A stretch of DNA of 64,000 nucleotides from Actinomycetes bacterium. Lineage in GTDB: Bacteria; Actinomycetota; Acidimicrobiia; Acidimicrobiales; RAAP-2. Where the stretch lies: positions 1 through 64,000 of the forward strand of contig JAJZDI010000005.1 of assembly GCA_021806045.1 (NCBI GenBank), read 5' to 3'. The notes beneath the pieces are model-generated. The model did no database searches and was not told the origin of the DNA. It was given only the letters and a program-made list of their open reading frames with translations. Below are positions 48,445 to 58,738 of the stretch, in pieces. The position numbers were made by a program, and so were the translations under genes. Numbering within the stretch: the stretch's first letter is position 1; every line of letters begins with the position of its first letter.

Positions 48445-49773
48445 ATGAGGGGACGCATGCGCGAGATCGCATCGTCACTGGCGGTGGTGTCGGCGGTGGT
48501 GGCTGCCGCAGCGGTGCCAGTCGCCATTGCCGGCACGGCAGGGGCATCGCCGGCGCCGGGCTCGTTCCAGGGTGAGGCGCACGGCCAGGCACTTGCCGTC
48601 ACGATCGGGGGCAATCCCCTGACCGCAGGTGTGTCGCGGGCGATGGTCGCGTCCACGCCCACCGCCCAGGCGAACGGATCGGGCGAGCTCACGCCCGGAT
48701 TGACCTCGAGCCAGTCGGCCAGCGCGACCAAGGCCGGCCAGAACGACGTCGCAGCCCAGACCTGTGCCGCCCCGCCGCCGTTCCCGGTGCCCGCACCGCT
48801 GTCCGGCGCCGGCTCGCTGTCACTCGGACTGGCCTGCGGATCGGCGAGCGCCACGGTTGACGCCGCCGGGCTCCCGTCGTCGACGTCCACCGGCTCCATC
48901 GCCTCGCTGGGCATCAGCGGCTCGGGTGCGCTCAACCAGATCGTGCAGGCGGGCGCGCCGCTGGCCGGGACGTTGCAGTCCGTCCTCGGAGCGCTCCCGC
49001 CGCTTCCCGCCGGCGGCGCCACGCTCGGAAGCGTGCTCGACCAGCTGGGTGCGTCGGTGACCGCAGCCACAGGACTGGTGACGGTCGGTGTGGGCCCGTC
49101 CACGTCGGCGGTCACGACGACGACGTCGAGCGTGACGGCCACGGCCTCCTCGCAGGGAGCGACCGTCGGCCTGCTGCCGGGCGTGGGGCCGAAGGGGGCA
49201 CCGCTCCTCTCCGTCACCGTGGGCAAGGCCACTGTGACATCCACGCTGGACCGGGGCACCGCGGCCGGGACGGCGACGGCCGACCCGGGCATCGTCTCCG
49301 TCTCCTTCGGCACGGCCGCCACCGGCGTGCAGACGGTCACGATCGCTCCCGGCCAGTCGCAGACGTTCCTGTCGGGCACGCCGTTGGCCAGCACCATCTC
49401 GGTGGGAGCGGGCAGCGTCACCCACGGCCCGGGTGCGGCCACCGCGACCGCCCACGGCGTCACGTTGGACCTGGCGACGGGGATCGACGGTGGGATCTCC
49501 GTGGACCTGGCCAGCGCCGGGTCGTCGGTCAGCGGTGCCGCACCGGCCGCCCCGGCTTCGCTGCCCTTCACCCCGTCGACGACCGCGCCACCGGCAGCGT
49601 CGCCGGCGCCGGCACCCGCCCAGATCGTGGGCGCCACCTCGGTGCACACGGGTGAGCCGTGGGGCGGTGCCACCCCGATCGTGGGGCTGGCGCTGGCCAC
49701 CGGACTCTCGCTCGTCTACAGGCGCCGGCTGACGCAGCTGGTCCGAGCAGCTGCGGCCCGTCTCGTCCGCTGA
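48445..49773 (+). CDS. secreted low-complexity surface protein, putative sortase substrate
   Basis: The product is 442 residues from the ATG at 48445, set by GGAGGAGG five bases upstream. A signal peptide ends near AGTAGASPA. The body is rich in Ser, Thr, Ala and Gly, with a Cys pair in QTCAAPPPF / LACGSAS. The C-terminus has LPFTP near residue 373, then a Pro-rich linker, HTGEPWGG, a hydrophobic stretch ATPIVGLALATGLSLVY and RRR. That is the order of a cell-wall sorting signal, although LPFTP is far from the helix. A sortase gene starts five bases after its stop. Confidence 0.78.
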   Translation: MRGRMREIASSLAVVSAVVAAAAVPVAIAGTAGASPAPGSFQGEAHGQALAVTIGGNPLTAGVSRAMVASTPTAQANGSGELTPGLTSSQSASATKAGQNDVAAQTCAAPPPFPVPAPLSGAGSLSLGLACGSASATVDAAGLPSSTSTGSIASLGISGSGALNQIVQAGAPLAGTLQSVLGALPPLPAGGATLGSVLDQLGASVTAATGLVTVGVGPSTSAVTTTTSSVTATASSQGATVGLLPGVGPKGAPLLSVTVGKATVTSTLDRGTAAGTATADPGIVSVSFGTAATGVQTVTIAPGQSQTFLSGTPLASTISVGAGSVTHGPGAATATAHGVTLDLATGIDGGISVDLASAGSSVSGAAPAAPASLPFTPSTTAPPAASPAPAPAQIVGATSVHTGEPWGGATPIVGLALATGLSLVYRRRLTQLVRAAAARLVR

Positions 49774-49778
49774 CGCCG

Positions 49779-50933
49779 ATGCGGGGTACGTGGTTGGTGG
49801 GGCGCCGGCGCGGAGCCGCCGGCGCCCCAGGGGCGAGAACGTGGAGGTCGCGCCAGGCCGGCCGGGCAGCGGTGACCGTGCTCGGCGTGCTCCTGGTGTG
49901 GGGGTCGCTCGGGTTCACCGGGTACGCAGCAGGATGGACATTGCACAAGGACCACGCCCAGAACGTCCTCCTCCGTCAGGCTTCGGCCCACGGAGTCAGG
50001 AGCGCCACCGCCACCCCGCAGCCGTGTGTGCAGGCCCAGCCCGCGACCGGGCAACTGGCCGGCGTGGTCTCCATCCCGACCATCGGGCTACGGGCCCCAG
50101 TGGAGCAGGGCACCGGCGACACACAACTCGCGGTCGCCGTGGGCCACGTACCGGCCTCGGTGTGGCCGGGCGAGGCGGGCACCTCCGTGCTTCTCGGTCA
50201 CGACGTGAGCTACTTCGTCCACCTCGACGCACTGCATCCGGGCGACCTCGTCCAGTACCAGGATCGGTGCAGCACGGTGGAGTACCGGGTGACCGGGAGC
50301 CACGTCGTCCCAGCCGGCAGCCCTATCGACAATTCATCGGGCCCGACTCTCGTCCTCGACACGTGCTGGCCCACCAATGCCCTCTTCTACACGTCGCAGC
50401 GCCTGCTGGTGGACGCGGTGGAGGTGAGCGGAGGCCAGGGAGGACGTCGCGGCCCGACCGGTCCCACCCCCACGGCGGCGCCGCCCACCTACTCGGTCCC
50501 GGCGCCGCCTGCCCTGGTTGCCCAGGGCCTGACACTCCAGCAGAACGAAGAGCCGATGGGCACCCTCACGTTGACCGGCTCGCCGTCGATGTCGTGGGAG
50601 GAATCGCCCGGCCCGTTGGCCCTCACCGCGTCGGCACTCGAGGCCTTCTTCGGTGGCGTGCACGCCACCGGATCGGATCGGGCCGACTGGTGGAGCGCCG
50701 TTGCGCCCGGCGTGGCGATGCCGGGGCCGCTCGTCGGCGCGACCGTCTCCGGGCACGACGCGCCACTCGACGTGTCGATCGACTCGGTCAACGGGGTCCC
50801 GGATGCCGTCACCCTGACGACTGACGTGACGGTGTCGGGTGGCGCCGCTCCGGGCCCCTATCACGAGGTGGTCACCGAGGACGTCAGCAGCGGCGTGGTG
50901 ACCGTCCACACCTGGCAGATGACGTGGAGATGA
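49779..50933 (+). CDS. sortase-family transpeptidase with C-terminal extension
   Basis: The product is 384 residues from the ATG at 49779. An N-terminal helix (AVTVLGVLLVWGSLGFTGYA) anchors it. The sortase barrel runs from about residue 95 to 215, with catalytic His141 (LLGHDVSYF), Cys196 (LVLDTCWPT) and Arg208 (YTSQRLLV). It then continues for about 165 residues (after PTPTAAPPTYSVPAPPALV) with an unrecognised domain, which is unusual for sortases. I cannot fix the class. The preceding gene encodes a likely substrate. Confidence 0.88.
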   Translation: MRGTWLVGRRRGAAGAPGARTWRSRQAGRAAVTVLGVLLVWGSLGFTGYAAGWTLHKDHAQNVLLRQASAHGVRSATATPQPCVQAQPATGQLAGVVSIPTIGLRAPVEQGTGDTQLAVAVGHVPASVWPGEAGTSVLLGHDVSYFVHLDALHPGDLVQYQDRCSTVEYRVTGSHVVPAGSPIDNSSGPTLVLDTCWPTNALFYTSQRLLVDAVEVSGGQGGRRGPTGPTPTAAPPTYSVPAPPALVAQGLTLQQNEEPMGTLTLTGSPSMSWEESPGPLALTASALEAFFGGVHATGSDRADWWSAVAPGVAMPGPLVGATVSGHDAPLDVSIDSVNGVPDAVTLTTDVTVSGGAAPGPYHEVVTEDVSSGVVTVHTWQMTWR

Positions 50934-50936
50934 ACG

Positions 50937-51908
<972 letters not shown>

Positions 51909-51910
51909 AC

Positions 51911-51936
51911 GCTGCATCGGGACGGGCCGGTGCAGC
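51911..51936 (+). terminator. hairpin between the Gly-Ser protein gene and the mce operon
   Basis: GCTGCATCG (51911-51919) pairs with CGGTGCAGC (51928-51936), nine pairs including one G-U, around an eight-base loop. It begins three bases after the stop at 51908 and separates that transcript from the mce operon. There is no T tract. Confidence 0.55.
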
Positions 51937-52077
51937 CGCGCGTATCCGTCGATCGTGACCGCAAGGTGCCGGCCGGATCGACGTTCCATGTTCGTAGGGG
52001 TCGCGCTGTCACGAGTGGGACCACGGAAGGCGATGAGCGGTACCCACGTAGGGCGTGCCGGGAAGAGGGGAGGGGTA

Positions 52078-52926
52078 GTGCCGGATCGAGCGGTGCTCGG
52101 TGACCGGGCTGGAACGGTGGGTGGGGTACCCAGGGAGCGCCGGACCCGGCCCGGTGGGTCGCGGATCGGCACGTTCCTGGACGAGGTGGGGACGATGTTC
52201 GCCACCGCCCTCGAAGCGCTGCGGCTCGGGCTGCGTCAGGGCGTGCCCGTGGGCGAGTTCCTCGACCAGTGCTGGTTCCTGGCCCGGGTCACGACGCTCC
52301 CGCTCATCCTGGTGTCGATCCCCTTCGGCATGGTGATCGCGCTCGAGGTCGGTTCGTTGCTGCAGCAGATCGGAGCTCAGTCACAGCTCGGCGCGGCGAT
52401 GGTGCTGGCCGTGGTGCGGGAGCAGGCACCGGTCGCCACCGCCCTGTTGATCGCGGGTGCCGGCGGATCGGCCATGTGCGCCGACCTGGGCTCACGGCGC
52501 ATCCGGGACGAGATCGCGGCCATGGAGGTCATGGGCGTCAATCCGCTGCAGCGACTGGTCCTGCCCAGGCTCCTGGCGGCGACCCTGGTGGCGGTCCTGC
52601 TCGACAGCGTCGTGTCGGTGGCCGGGATCGCTGGCGGGCTCTACTTCGGGACGCACAACATCCACATCACCTCGAGCAGCTTCTTCGCGACGTTCAGCGA
52701 GCTCAGCCAGCTCGCTGACCTGTGGATGGCGTTGGCGAAGGCGGCCGTGTTCGGCTTCCTCGCCGCCATGGTCGCCTGCTACAAGGGCATGTCGGCGAAG
52801 GGCGGCCCGAAGGGCGTGGGGGACGCCGTCAACCAGGCGGTGGTGATCACCTTCGTCCTGGCCTTCTTCGTCAACTTCGTCCTCACCATCGTGTACTTCA
52901 ACTTCGTCCCCCAGAAGGGGATCTGA
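52078..52926 (+). CDS. YrbE-type Mce permease A
   Basis: The product is 282 residues from a GTG at 52078 with GAGGGG upstream; longer frames exist but lack a ribosome site. MlaE-fold helices include [20 protein letters not shown] and [20 protein letters not shown]. The conserved coupling loop [20 protein letters not shown] should contact the MceG ATPase. It forms the membrane channel part of the lipid importer. A 40-residue basic N-terminal extension precedes the usual start ([10 protein letters not shown]). Confidence 0.92.
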   Translation: MPDRAVLGDRAGTVGGVPRERRTRPGGSRIGTFLDEVGTMFATALEALRLGLRQGVPVGEFLDQCWFLARVTTLPLILVSIPFGMVIALEVGSLLQQIGAQSQLGAAMVLAVVREQAPVATALLIAGAGGSAMCADLGSRRIRDEIAAMEVMGVNPLQRLVLPRLLAATLVAVLLDSVVSVAGIAGGLYFGTHNIHITSSSFFATFSELSQLADLWMALAKAAVFGFLAAMVACYKGMSAKGGPKGVGDAVNQAVVITFVLAFFVNFVLTIVYFNFVPQKGI

Positions 52927-52927
52927 C

Positions 52928-53737
52928 ATGCCGAGCGCCGCGGCCACCCTCGTGGACAGTGCGTACGAACAGGTGGCGTTCGCCGCCCGGGTCGTGCGAT
53001 CGCTGCCGGCCGCTCTCCGGTACCGGCGCGAGATCGCGCTGATCGTCTCCGACATCACCATCGGCACCGGGGCGCTCGTCATCGGGGGCGGCATGTTCTT
53101 CGTCGTGACGAGCATCGCCTTCTTCACGGGGACCGAGGTCGGCCTGGAAGGGTTCACCGGCCTGCACCAGATCGGCGCCCAGGCATTCACCGGCGTGGTC
53201 TCGTCGCTGGCGAACACGCGCGAGATCACCCCGCTCGTCGCCGGCGTGGCCCTGGCCGCCCAGGTCGGCGCCGGGTTCACCGCCCAGCTCGGCGCCATGC
53301 GGATCTCCGAGGAGATCGACGCGCTCGAGGTCCTGGGAGTGGACAGCGTCGCCTACCTGGTCGGCACCCGGGTGTGGGCGGCGCTCATCACCATGATCCC
53401 GCTCTACCTGGCTGCGCTCTTCGCCAGCTTCATCGCCACCGAGCTGATCGTGACCCAGTTCTTCCACCTGTCCGCCGGCACCTACAACCACTACTTCCGG
53501 CTCTTCCTGCCACCCATCGACGTCCTCTACTCGTTCCTGAAGGCGATGGTCTTCGCCATCGCCGTCACCTTCATCCACTGCGCGTACGGGTACCGCGCCT
53601 CGGGCGGGCCGGCCGGCGTGGGCGTCTCGGCGGGCCGGGCCATCCGCGTCTCGATCATCGTCGTGGTCGTCGTCAACTTCATCCTCTCGATCGTGCTCTT
53701 CGGCGGTGTGGGTTCCACGGCGAGGTTGGTCGGATGA
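52928..53737 (+). CDS. YrbE-type Mce permease B
   Basis: The product is 269 residues starting one base after the stop of permease A. It has SLANTREITPLVAGVALAAQ, VGAGFTAQLGAMRISEEIDA and LEVLGVDSVAYLVGTRVWAA; the EEIDALEVLGV loop is the classic YrbE ATPase-contact motif. It pairs with permease A. The stop overlaps the mceA start as ATGA. Confidence 0.94.
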   Translation: MPSAAATLVDSAYEQVAFAARVVRSLPAALRYRREIALIVSDITIGTGALVIGGGMFFVVTSIAFFTGTEVGLEGFTGLHQIGAQAFTGVVSSLANTREITPLVAGVALAAQVGAGFTAQLGAMRISEEIDALEVLGVDSVAYLVGTRVWAALITMIPLYLAALFASFIATELIVTQFFHLSAGTYNHYFRLFLPPIDVLYSFLKAMVFAIAVTFIHCAYGYRASGGPAGVGVSAGRAIRVSIIVVVVVNFILSIVLFGGVGSTARLVG

Positions 53738-55038
53738 GCGCCCTACGGGTGGTCGTGCGGGCCGCCGTCGTGCTGTCGGTCATCGCCGGTGCCGTCGCCG
53801 GCGTCACGGTGGCGGTCGCGGCATCGGATGGCGCGTTCGCCGGTTCCTACCAGGTGGTGGGGACGTTCCCCGCCGCCGGCCAGGGGCTCCATCCGGGCTC
53901 GGAGGTCACCTTCGACGGCGTCCAGGTCGGCCGGGTCGGTTCGATCGCCCTCGCCGGCCAGCGCGCCCGGATCACGCTCGTGCTCCAGCACCAGTTCCGG
54001 CTCCCCCGAGCCGCCACCGCCACCATCCGTCCGCAGAACCTGTTCGGCGCGGAAGAGATCGCCCTCACCTCCCCCCATGGCGATGCCGGCCCGTGGGTGG
54101 CCGCCGGGGCGACGGTGGCCCGCACGGCCATCTCCAACCAGATCGCCGATCTCTTCGCCGTCGCCGATCCGCTGTTGTCGAAGGTCGACGCCGCCGACCT
54201 GTCCTCGTCGCTGTCCGAGCTCGACCAGGCGACGTCGGGCGAAGGCCCCCGGATCGCCTCCGGCCTCTCGGCCGGGAGCCGCCTGGCCGGCCTGCTGGCC
54301 ACCACGATCGGCGCTCAGCTCCACGCGCTCGACTCGCTGACCGCCTTCTCCGCGGCGGTCGCACCGGACGGTGCCGGCATCAACGCCGTGGCGGGCCAGG
54401 CCAACGCGGCCCTCCCCGCGATCAACGCCGCCGAGGCCGCGTACCAGCACCTCCTCGACACCCTCACCCCCCTGGCTCACGACGTCGCCCAGTTCCTGGC
54501 CGCCTATCGGCCGGACATCGGTGCCCTGCTGCAGAGCGGCGACAACGTGACCCGGGTGCTGGTCGCCCACCAGAGCGACATCGAAGCCCTGGTGCGCGGG
54601 CTCTACCAGTACGTGACCAAGATCGCCCTGGCCGCATCGGGTTCGCAGACGTTGCCCGACGGCTCGAAGTTCGCCTACTTCCGCACCTTCATCGAGTTCA
54701 GCGACGTGAACAACCTCGTGTGCAACCTGATCGCCCCGGCGGCTCCGTCGCTCTCGTACCTCGCTCCCCTCCAACAGGCACTCGGCGCGTCGGGGAGCGC
54801 GTTCGACTGCTCGGCACAGGTGTCGACGTTCAATTCGCTGCAGCACGGCTCGGCCACGACAGCGCCACCGCCTGCGACGCCGGCGCCCGCAGCCACGACG
54901 CTCCCCACCGGGACGGGCGCGCTGTCCGCTCAGGGAGCGGCCGTGGCCGGTCAGCTCTACCAGGCGCTCGGTGCGCCGCAGGCCCCCGCGCCCCACACGT
55001 TGGCGGGCTACCTCTCGATGCTCCTGGGGGCCGGATGA
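53734..55038 (+). CDS. Mce family protein, first (MceA position)
   Basis: The product is 434 residues. One N-terminal helix precedes the MCE/MlaD domain (about residues 40-115): VVGTFPAAGQGLHPGSEVTF, then DGVQVGRVGSIALAGQRARI. A long helical region and a Pro/Thr-rich tail follow. Mce subunits assemble a hexameric tube that carries lipids across the cell envelope. All six mce genes here overlap or nearly touch, so they form one operon with the permeases. Confidence 0.93.
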   Translation: MSALRVVVRAAVVLSVIAGAVAGVTVAVAASDGAFAGSYQVVGTFPAAGQGLHPGSEVTFDGVQVGRVGSIALAGQRARITLVLQHQFRLPRAATATIRPQNLFGAEEIALTSPHGDAGPWVAAGATVARTAISNQIADLFAVADPLLSKVDAADLSSSLSELDQATSGEGPRIASGLSAGSRLAGLLATTIGAQLHALDSLTAFSAAVAPDGAGINAVAGQANAALPAINAAEAAYQHLLDTLTPLAHDVAQFLAAYRPDIGALLQSGDNVTRVLVAHQSDIEALVRGLYQYVTKIALAASGSQTLPDGSKFAYFRTFIEFSDVNNLVCNLIAPAAPSLSYLAPLQQALGASGSAFDCSAQVSTFNSLQHGSATTAPPPATPAPAATTLPTGTGALSAQGAAVAGQLYQALGAPQAPAPHTLAGYLSMLLGAG

Positions 55039-56156
55039 AGGGCCGGGCCCGGCAGGGACGCTCGCGGCACCTGGGAACCGCCCTGCGGTTCGGTGCCTTC
55101 GTGGTGGTGTGCCTCGTCCTGCTGGTCGCACTGGCCCAGCGGATCGGCAACCTCAGCCTCTTCAGCCACCGCGTCACCTACGAGGCCCAGCTCTCGGACG
55201 CCACCGGCCTCCAGCCGTCGGACTCGGTCAAGATCGCCGGGGTCACCGTCGGGCAGGTCACCGCCATCGGCGTCCAGCGGGGACACGCCCTCGTCACCTT
55301 CGCCGTCAACAGCGGCGTGCACCTCCGCACCAGCACGAAGGCGGGGCTCCGGTGGCACAACGTGCTGGGCCAGCAGTACCTCTACCTCTACCCGGGCGCC
55401 ACAGGCACCGCCCTCCGCCCCGGCGGGGTCATCCCCCTCGCCAACGACGTGGCGAGCGCCAGCGTCGGTGCCCTCCTCAACGCGCTGGGCCCGTTCCTCT
55501 CGGCCGTGAACCCGCAGCAGGCCAACACCTTCCTGCGCAGCGTGGTCGCCGCCCTCGACGGCAACGAAGCCAAGGTCAACAGCCTGATCGCCGACGCCGC
55601 CACCGTGTCGCAGACCGTCGGCTCACTCGACAGCCAGGTCGGCCAGGTCATCGGTGATCTCGACCAGGTGCTGACCGCACTCGCGCACCGAAGCGGTGAC
55701 ATCGGCACCCTGCTCTCCAACCTGCAGTCGGTGGCACAGACCCTGGCCAGCCACAACGCCCTCCTCGACTCCGTCGTCACCAACCTCGCCTCGGTGACCG
55801 GCGAATTCGCCGGGCTCGTCCGGTCGAACCAGGGAACGCTGCAGTCCTCCATCGCCGACCTCCAGTCGGTGACCTCGGTGGTCCAGGCACACGAAGCCGC
55901 CCTGTCCCAGGGGCTGTCGACCCTGGGGTCGGGTCTCGCTCCCTACGCGGAGATCTCGGCGTTCGGCCAGTGGTTCCAGATCCAGACCGTCTACACGTGC
56001 ATGGCCGGCGAGACGAGCTGTACCTACATCAACCCGTCCAACCCACCGGCCGGGTCCGCGCCCGGCGGGGCGGCACTTCCCGGGGGACTGGGAACGCCGG
56101 GGACGTCACCGCTGTCCATGCTCCAGATGGTCGCCGGCACAGGGAGCGGTTCGTGA
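55035..56156 (+). CDS. Mce family protein, second (MceB position)
   Basis: The product is 373 residues from an ATG overlapping the upstream stop. After an N-terminal helix the MCE domain shows VTYEAQLSDATGLQPSDSVK, then IAGVTVGQVTAIGVQ, and LGQQYLYLYPG. The C-terminal region has heptad-like helices (VGSLDSQVGQVIGDLDQVL) expected for the tube needle, then a Cys pair (YTCMAGETSC) and a Gly/Pro tail. Confidence 0.93.
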   Translation: MKGRARQGRSRHLGTALRFGAFVVVCLVLLVALAQRIGNLSLFSHRVTYEAQLSDATGLQPSDSVKIAGVTVGQVTAIGVQRGHALVTFAVNSGVHLRTSTKAGLRWHNVLGQQYLYLYPGATGTALRPGGVIPLANDVASASVGALLNALGPFLSAVNPQQANTFLRSVVAALDGNEAKVNSLIADAATVSQTVGSLDSQVGQVIGDLDQVLTALAHRSGDIGTLLSNLQSVAQTLASHNALLDSVVTNLASVTGEFAGLVRSNQGTLQSSIADLQSVTSVVQAHEAALSQGLSTLGSGLAPYAEISAFGQWFQIQTVYTCMAGETSCTYINPSNPPAGSAPGGAALPGGLGTPGTSPLSMLQMVAGTGSGS

Positions 56157-57313
56157 AGGCCTTCACCGACCGCAATCCCCGGCGCATCGGGATCGTGGCT
56201 GCTGGCGTCATCGTCGCCGTGGTGGCCGCCGTCCTCGTCCTCAACCGGTCGTTCTTCGCGTCCGGCTACGCGGTCGACGCCCGCTTCCCGGCGGCCGGCG
56301 GCATCTCGCCGGGCACCGACGTCCTGGTGGCGGGGGTGAAGGTCGGCTCGGTGACCTCCGTTCGCCTGGTGGGTGACCACGTCGACGTGTCGATGCTGAT
56401 CGATCACGGGGTGGTGCTCCCGTCCCGCACCGCTGCGGCCGTCAGCGTCCAGACCCTTCTCGGACAGCTGGACGTGACCCTGCGCCCGATCTCGGGATGG
56501 TCGCGGCCGCTGGCCAGCGGGGCGTTGATCACGGACACGTCGCTGCCCACCGAGCTCTACAACGTGGAGAACGAGGCCGGCACCGTCCTGGCCGGCACCG
56601 ATGCGGGCGCGCTCAACAGCCTGGTGACGGAGCTCTCCTCCATCGCGGCGGGGAAGCGGACCGAGATCACCCAGATCGTCAACGGACTCAACCGGTTCAC
56701 CGGCGTCGTCGACCAGCGCCGCACTCAGGTCAGCCAGCTGATCGACGCGGCCAACGTGCTGTCTGCAGCGGTCCAGCATCGGGACACCCAGCTTGCGTCG
56801 GCCATCGACAATCTGTCCACGGTTGTCGGCGGGTTGGCCCAGCACAGCACCGACCTCGGGACGCTCATCGTCAACACCGAGCAGGCTGCCTCCCAGGTGG
56901 ACACCCTGGTGGGGCGGAACACACCGCAGTTGACGGGATTGATCAACCACCTCGATTCGGTGCTCGGCGTGCTCTCGACCCACCAGCTCGACCTGGCCCA
57001 GGGGGTCTCCACGCTGGCCAGCGCGGTGACCGGATTCCAGTCGGTCGGGTACTCGGGACCGGGCAACACGCCCAACCAGTGGGCCAACATCTACACCAAC
57101 CTGCTCGGCACCTCGGGTGTCTACGGCGTGCTGGGCAACTGCGGCGCGCTCGACCAGGTCCTCGACCAGGCGCTCGGACCGGATCCGCTGGCGTGCAACC
57201 AACGGTCGGGACCGCTGGCTCCCGGCGCCGGTGCCACCGTGCCGGGAACGTCGCCGACCGCTGCCGCCGGTTCCACGGGGCTGGGGAGCGTGGTCACCGG
57301 AGGTGGCTCATGA
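56153..57313 (+). CDS. Mce family protein, third (MceC position)
   Basis: The product is 386 residues from a GTG overlapping the upstream stop as GTGA. An N-terminal helix (GIVAAGVIVAVVAAVLVL) precedes the MCE domain: AVDARFPAAGGISPGTDVLV, then AGVKVGSVTSVRL, and LGQLDVTLRP. Long amphipathic helices and a Ser/Gly-rich tail follow. Confidence 0.93.
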   Translation: MKAFTDRNPRRIGIVAAGVIVAVVAAVLVLNRSFFASGYAVDARFPAAGGISPGTDVLVAGVKVGSVTSVRLVGDHVDVSMLIDHGVVLPSRTAAAVSVQTLLGQLDVTLRPISGWSRPLASGALITDTSLPTELYNVENEAGTVLAGTDAGALNSLVTELSSIAAGKRTEITQIVNGLNRFTGVVDQRRTQVSQLIDAANVLSAAVQHRDTQLASAIDNLSTVVGGLAQHSTDLGTLIVNTEQAASQVDTLVGRNTPQLTGLINHLDSVLGVLSTHQLDLAQGVSTLASAVTGFQSVGYSGPGNTPNQWANIYTNLLGTSGVYGVLGNCGALDQVLDQALGPDPLACNQRSGPLAPGAGATVPGTSPTAAAGSTGLGSVVTGGGS

Positions 57314-58737
57314 CTCGCCGTGCCGTCCGTCTCGGGGCGTGGGTCGTCTCGGTCGCCATCGTCGTCACCGGCGCGGCGGTGGCCGTGAGCCGGTCCGCCC
57401 CCACCTACGAGCTCCAGGCCGTCTTCGCCAGTGCTGACGGGTTGTTCGCGGGCAACAGCGTGGAGATCCTCGGCGTCCCCTCGGGCACGGTGCGGTCGGT
57501 GACGAACGTGGGAGACGCCGTCCGGGTCGCGATGACCCTCGACGGCGACCGGCGGGTGCCGGTGGGAGCCCACGCCGCACTCGTCTCGCCGAACCTCCTC
57601 GGCGAGCCGTCCATCGAGCTGTCGCCCGGATACACGGGCGGACCCTCGCTGCGCCCAGGGGCGACGATCGCCGAATCCGACACGTCGGTGCCGGTGTCGA
57701 CCGACCGGCTGCTGCGCGACCTCCAGGCGTTCCTGTCCAAGATCGACCCGACGGCGACCGGCAACCTGATCACGAACCTGGCCACCGACCTGGCCGGCCA
57801 GGGCACGGGCATCAACGCGCTGCTCGGCAACGCGGCCGGGACGGTGTCGCTGCTGGCGCAGAAGGGTGACGACCTCGGCCGGCTCGAGGCGGCACTGGCC
57901 CAGATCACCGCCACGCTGCGCAACCGGACGTCGACGATCACCGGCCTGATCCGCAACTACGACACGGTCACCTCGGTCATCGCCGCCCATCAGGGGCAGC
58001 TGGGCACGGCGCTCTCCGACCTCTCGGACGCCACCGCCAAGCTGTCGCAGTTCCTGTCCCCCAACCTGGGGACGATCGAGAGCGACATCGCCGGTGTCAC
58101 CAGGGTGGGGAGGACGCTCGATCGGAACCTGTCCTCCCTCGACCAGACCCTGTCGTCCGCCGTGCTCCTCTTCACCGCCGCCCAGCGCGCCTACGACCCC
58201 GCGCACAACTGGCTGAACCTGAACAACCAGCTCGCTCCCGGCCTCACCTCGGCGGTCCTGGCCGGCCTGCTCCGTGACCGGCTCGCCGGCATCTGCCGGC
58301 GGCTCCTGGCCCACCATGCCGCTGGGCTCGACGCCTCCCAGCGGTCGACCCTGACCACCTGTGGCAACCCGAGCTCGGGGTTCTTCAACCCGATCCTGGA
58401 TCTCTTCCCACCCATCCTGAACGCGCTGACCACCGGTGCCGGCGGGGGGCCGAACCCGGCGGCACTCCAGGCCCTGCTGGCCAAGGGGCTGGCCATGATC
58501 CCCGGCACCTCGGCCCTGGCCGCGACGCCGGTCGGTGCCCAGGCGCCGTCCGGCACCCCAGCGGCGCCGTCCGGCAGCACGTCCGGCGGCACGCCGTCAC
58601 TGCAGGCACCGGCCGCTGCGCAGCTCCCGCCGCTGCCGGGTCAGTCCTCGGGTACCGCCGCACCGTCAGGTGGAGGATCGTCGGGCTCCGGTGGCGGGCT
58701 GGGCGGGCTGCTCGGTGGCTTGTTCGGAGGTCTGTGA
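57310..58737 (+). CDS. Mce family protein, fourth (MceD position) with Gly-rich tail
   Basis: The product is 475 residues from an ATG overlapping the upstream stop. The MCE domain has YELQAVFASADGLFAGNSVE, then ILGVPSGTVRSVTNVGD and LLGEPSIELSPGY. The C-terminal 90 residues are Pro/Ala/Ser/Gly-rich and end GGGLGGLLGGLFGGL, similar to the end of the Gly-Ser protein upstream of the operon. It is the longest Mce subunit in the operon. Confidence 0.92.
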   Translation: MTRRAVRLGAWVVSVAIVVTGAAVAVSRSAPTYELQAVFASADGLFAGNSVEILGVPSGTVRSVTNVGDAVRVAMTLDGDRRVPVGAHAALVSPNLLGEPSIELSPGYTGGPSLRPGATIAESDTSVPVSTDRLLRDLQAFLSKIDPTATGNLITNLATDLAGQGTGINALLGNAAGTVSLLAQKGDDLGRLEAALAQITATLRNRTSTITGLIRNYDTVTSVIAAHQGQLGTALSDLSDATAKLSQFLSPNLGTIESDIAGVTRVGRTLDRNLSSLDQTLSSAVLLFTAAQRAYDPAHNWLNLNNQLAPGLTSAVLAGLLRDRLAGICRRLLAHHAAGLDASQRSTLTTCGNPSSGFFNPILDLFPPILNALTTGAGGGPNPAALQALLAKGLAMIPGTSALAATPVGAQAPSGTPAAPSGSTSGGTPSLQAPAAAQLPPLPGQSSGTAAPSGGGSSGSGGGLGGLLGGLFGGL

Positions 58738-58738
58738 G

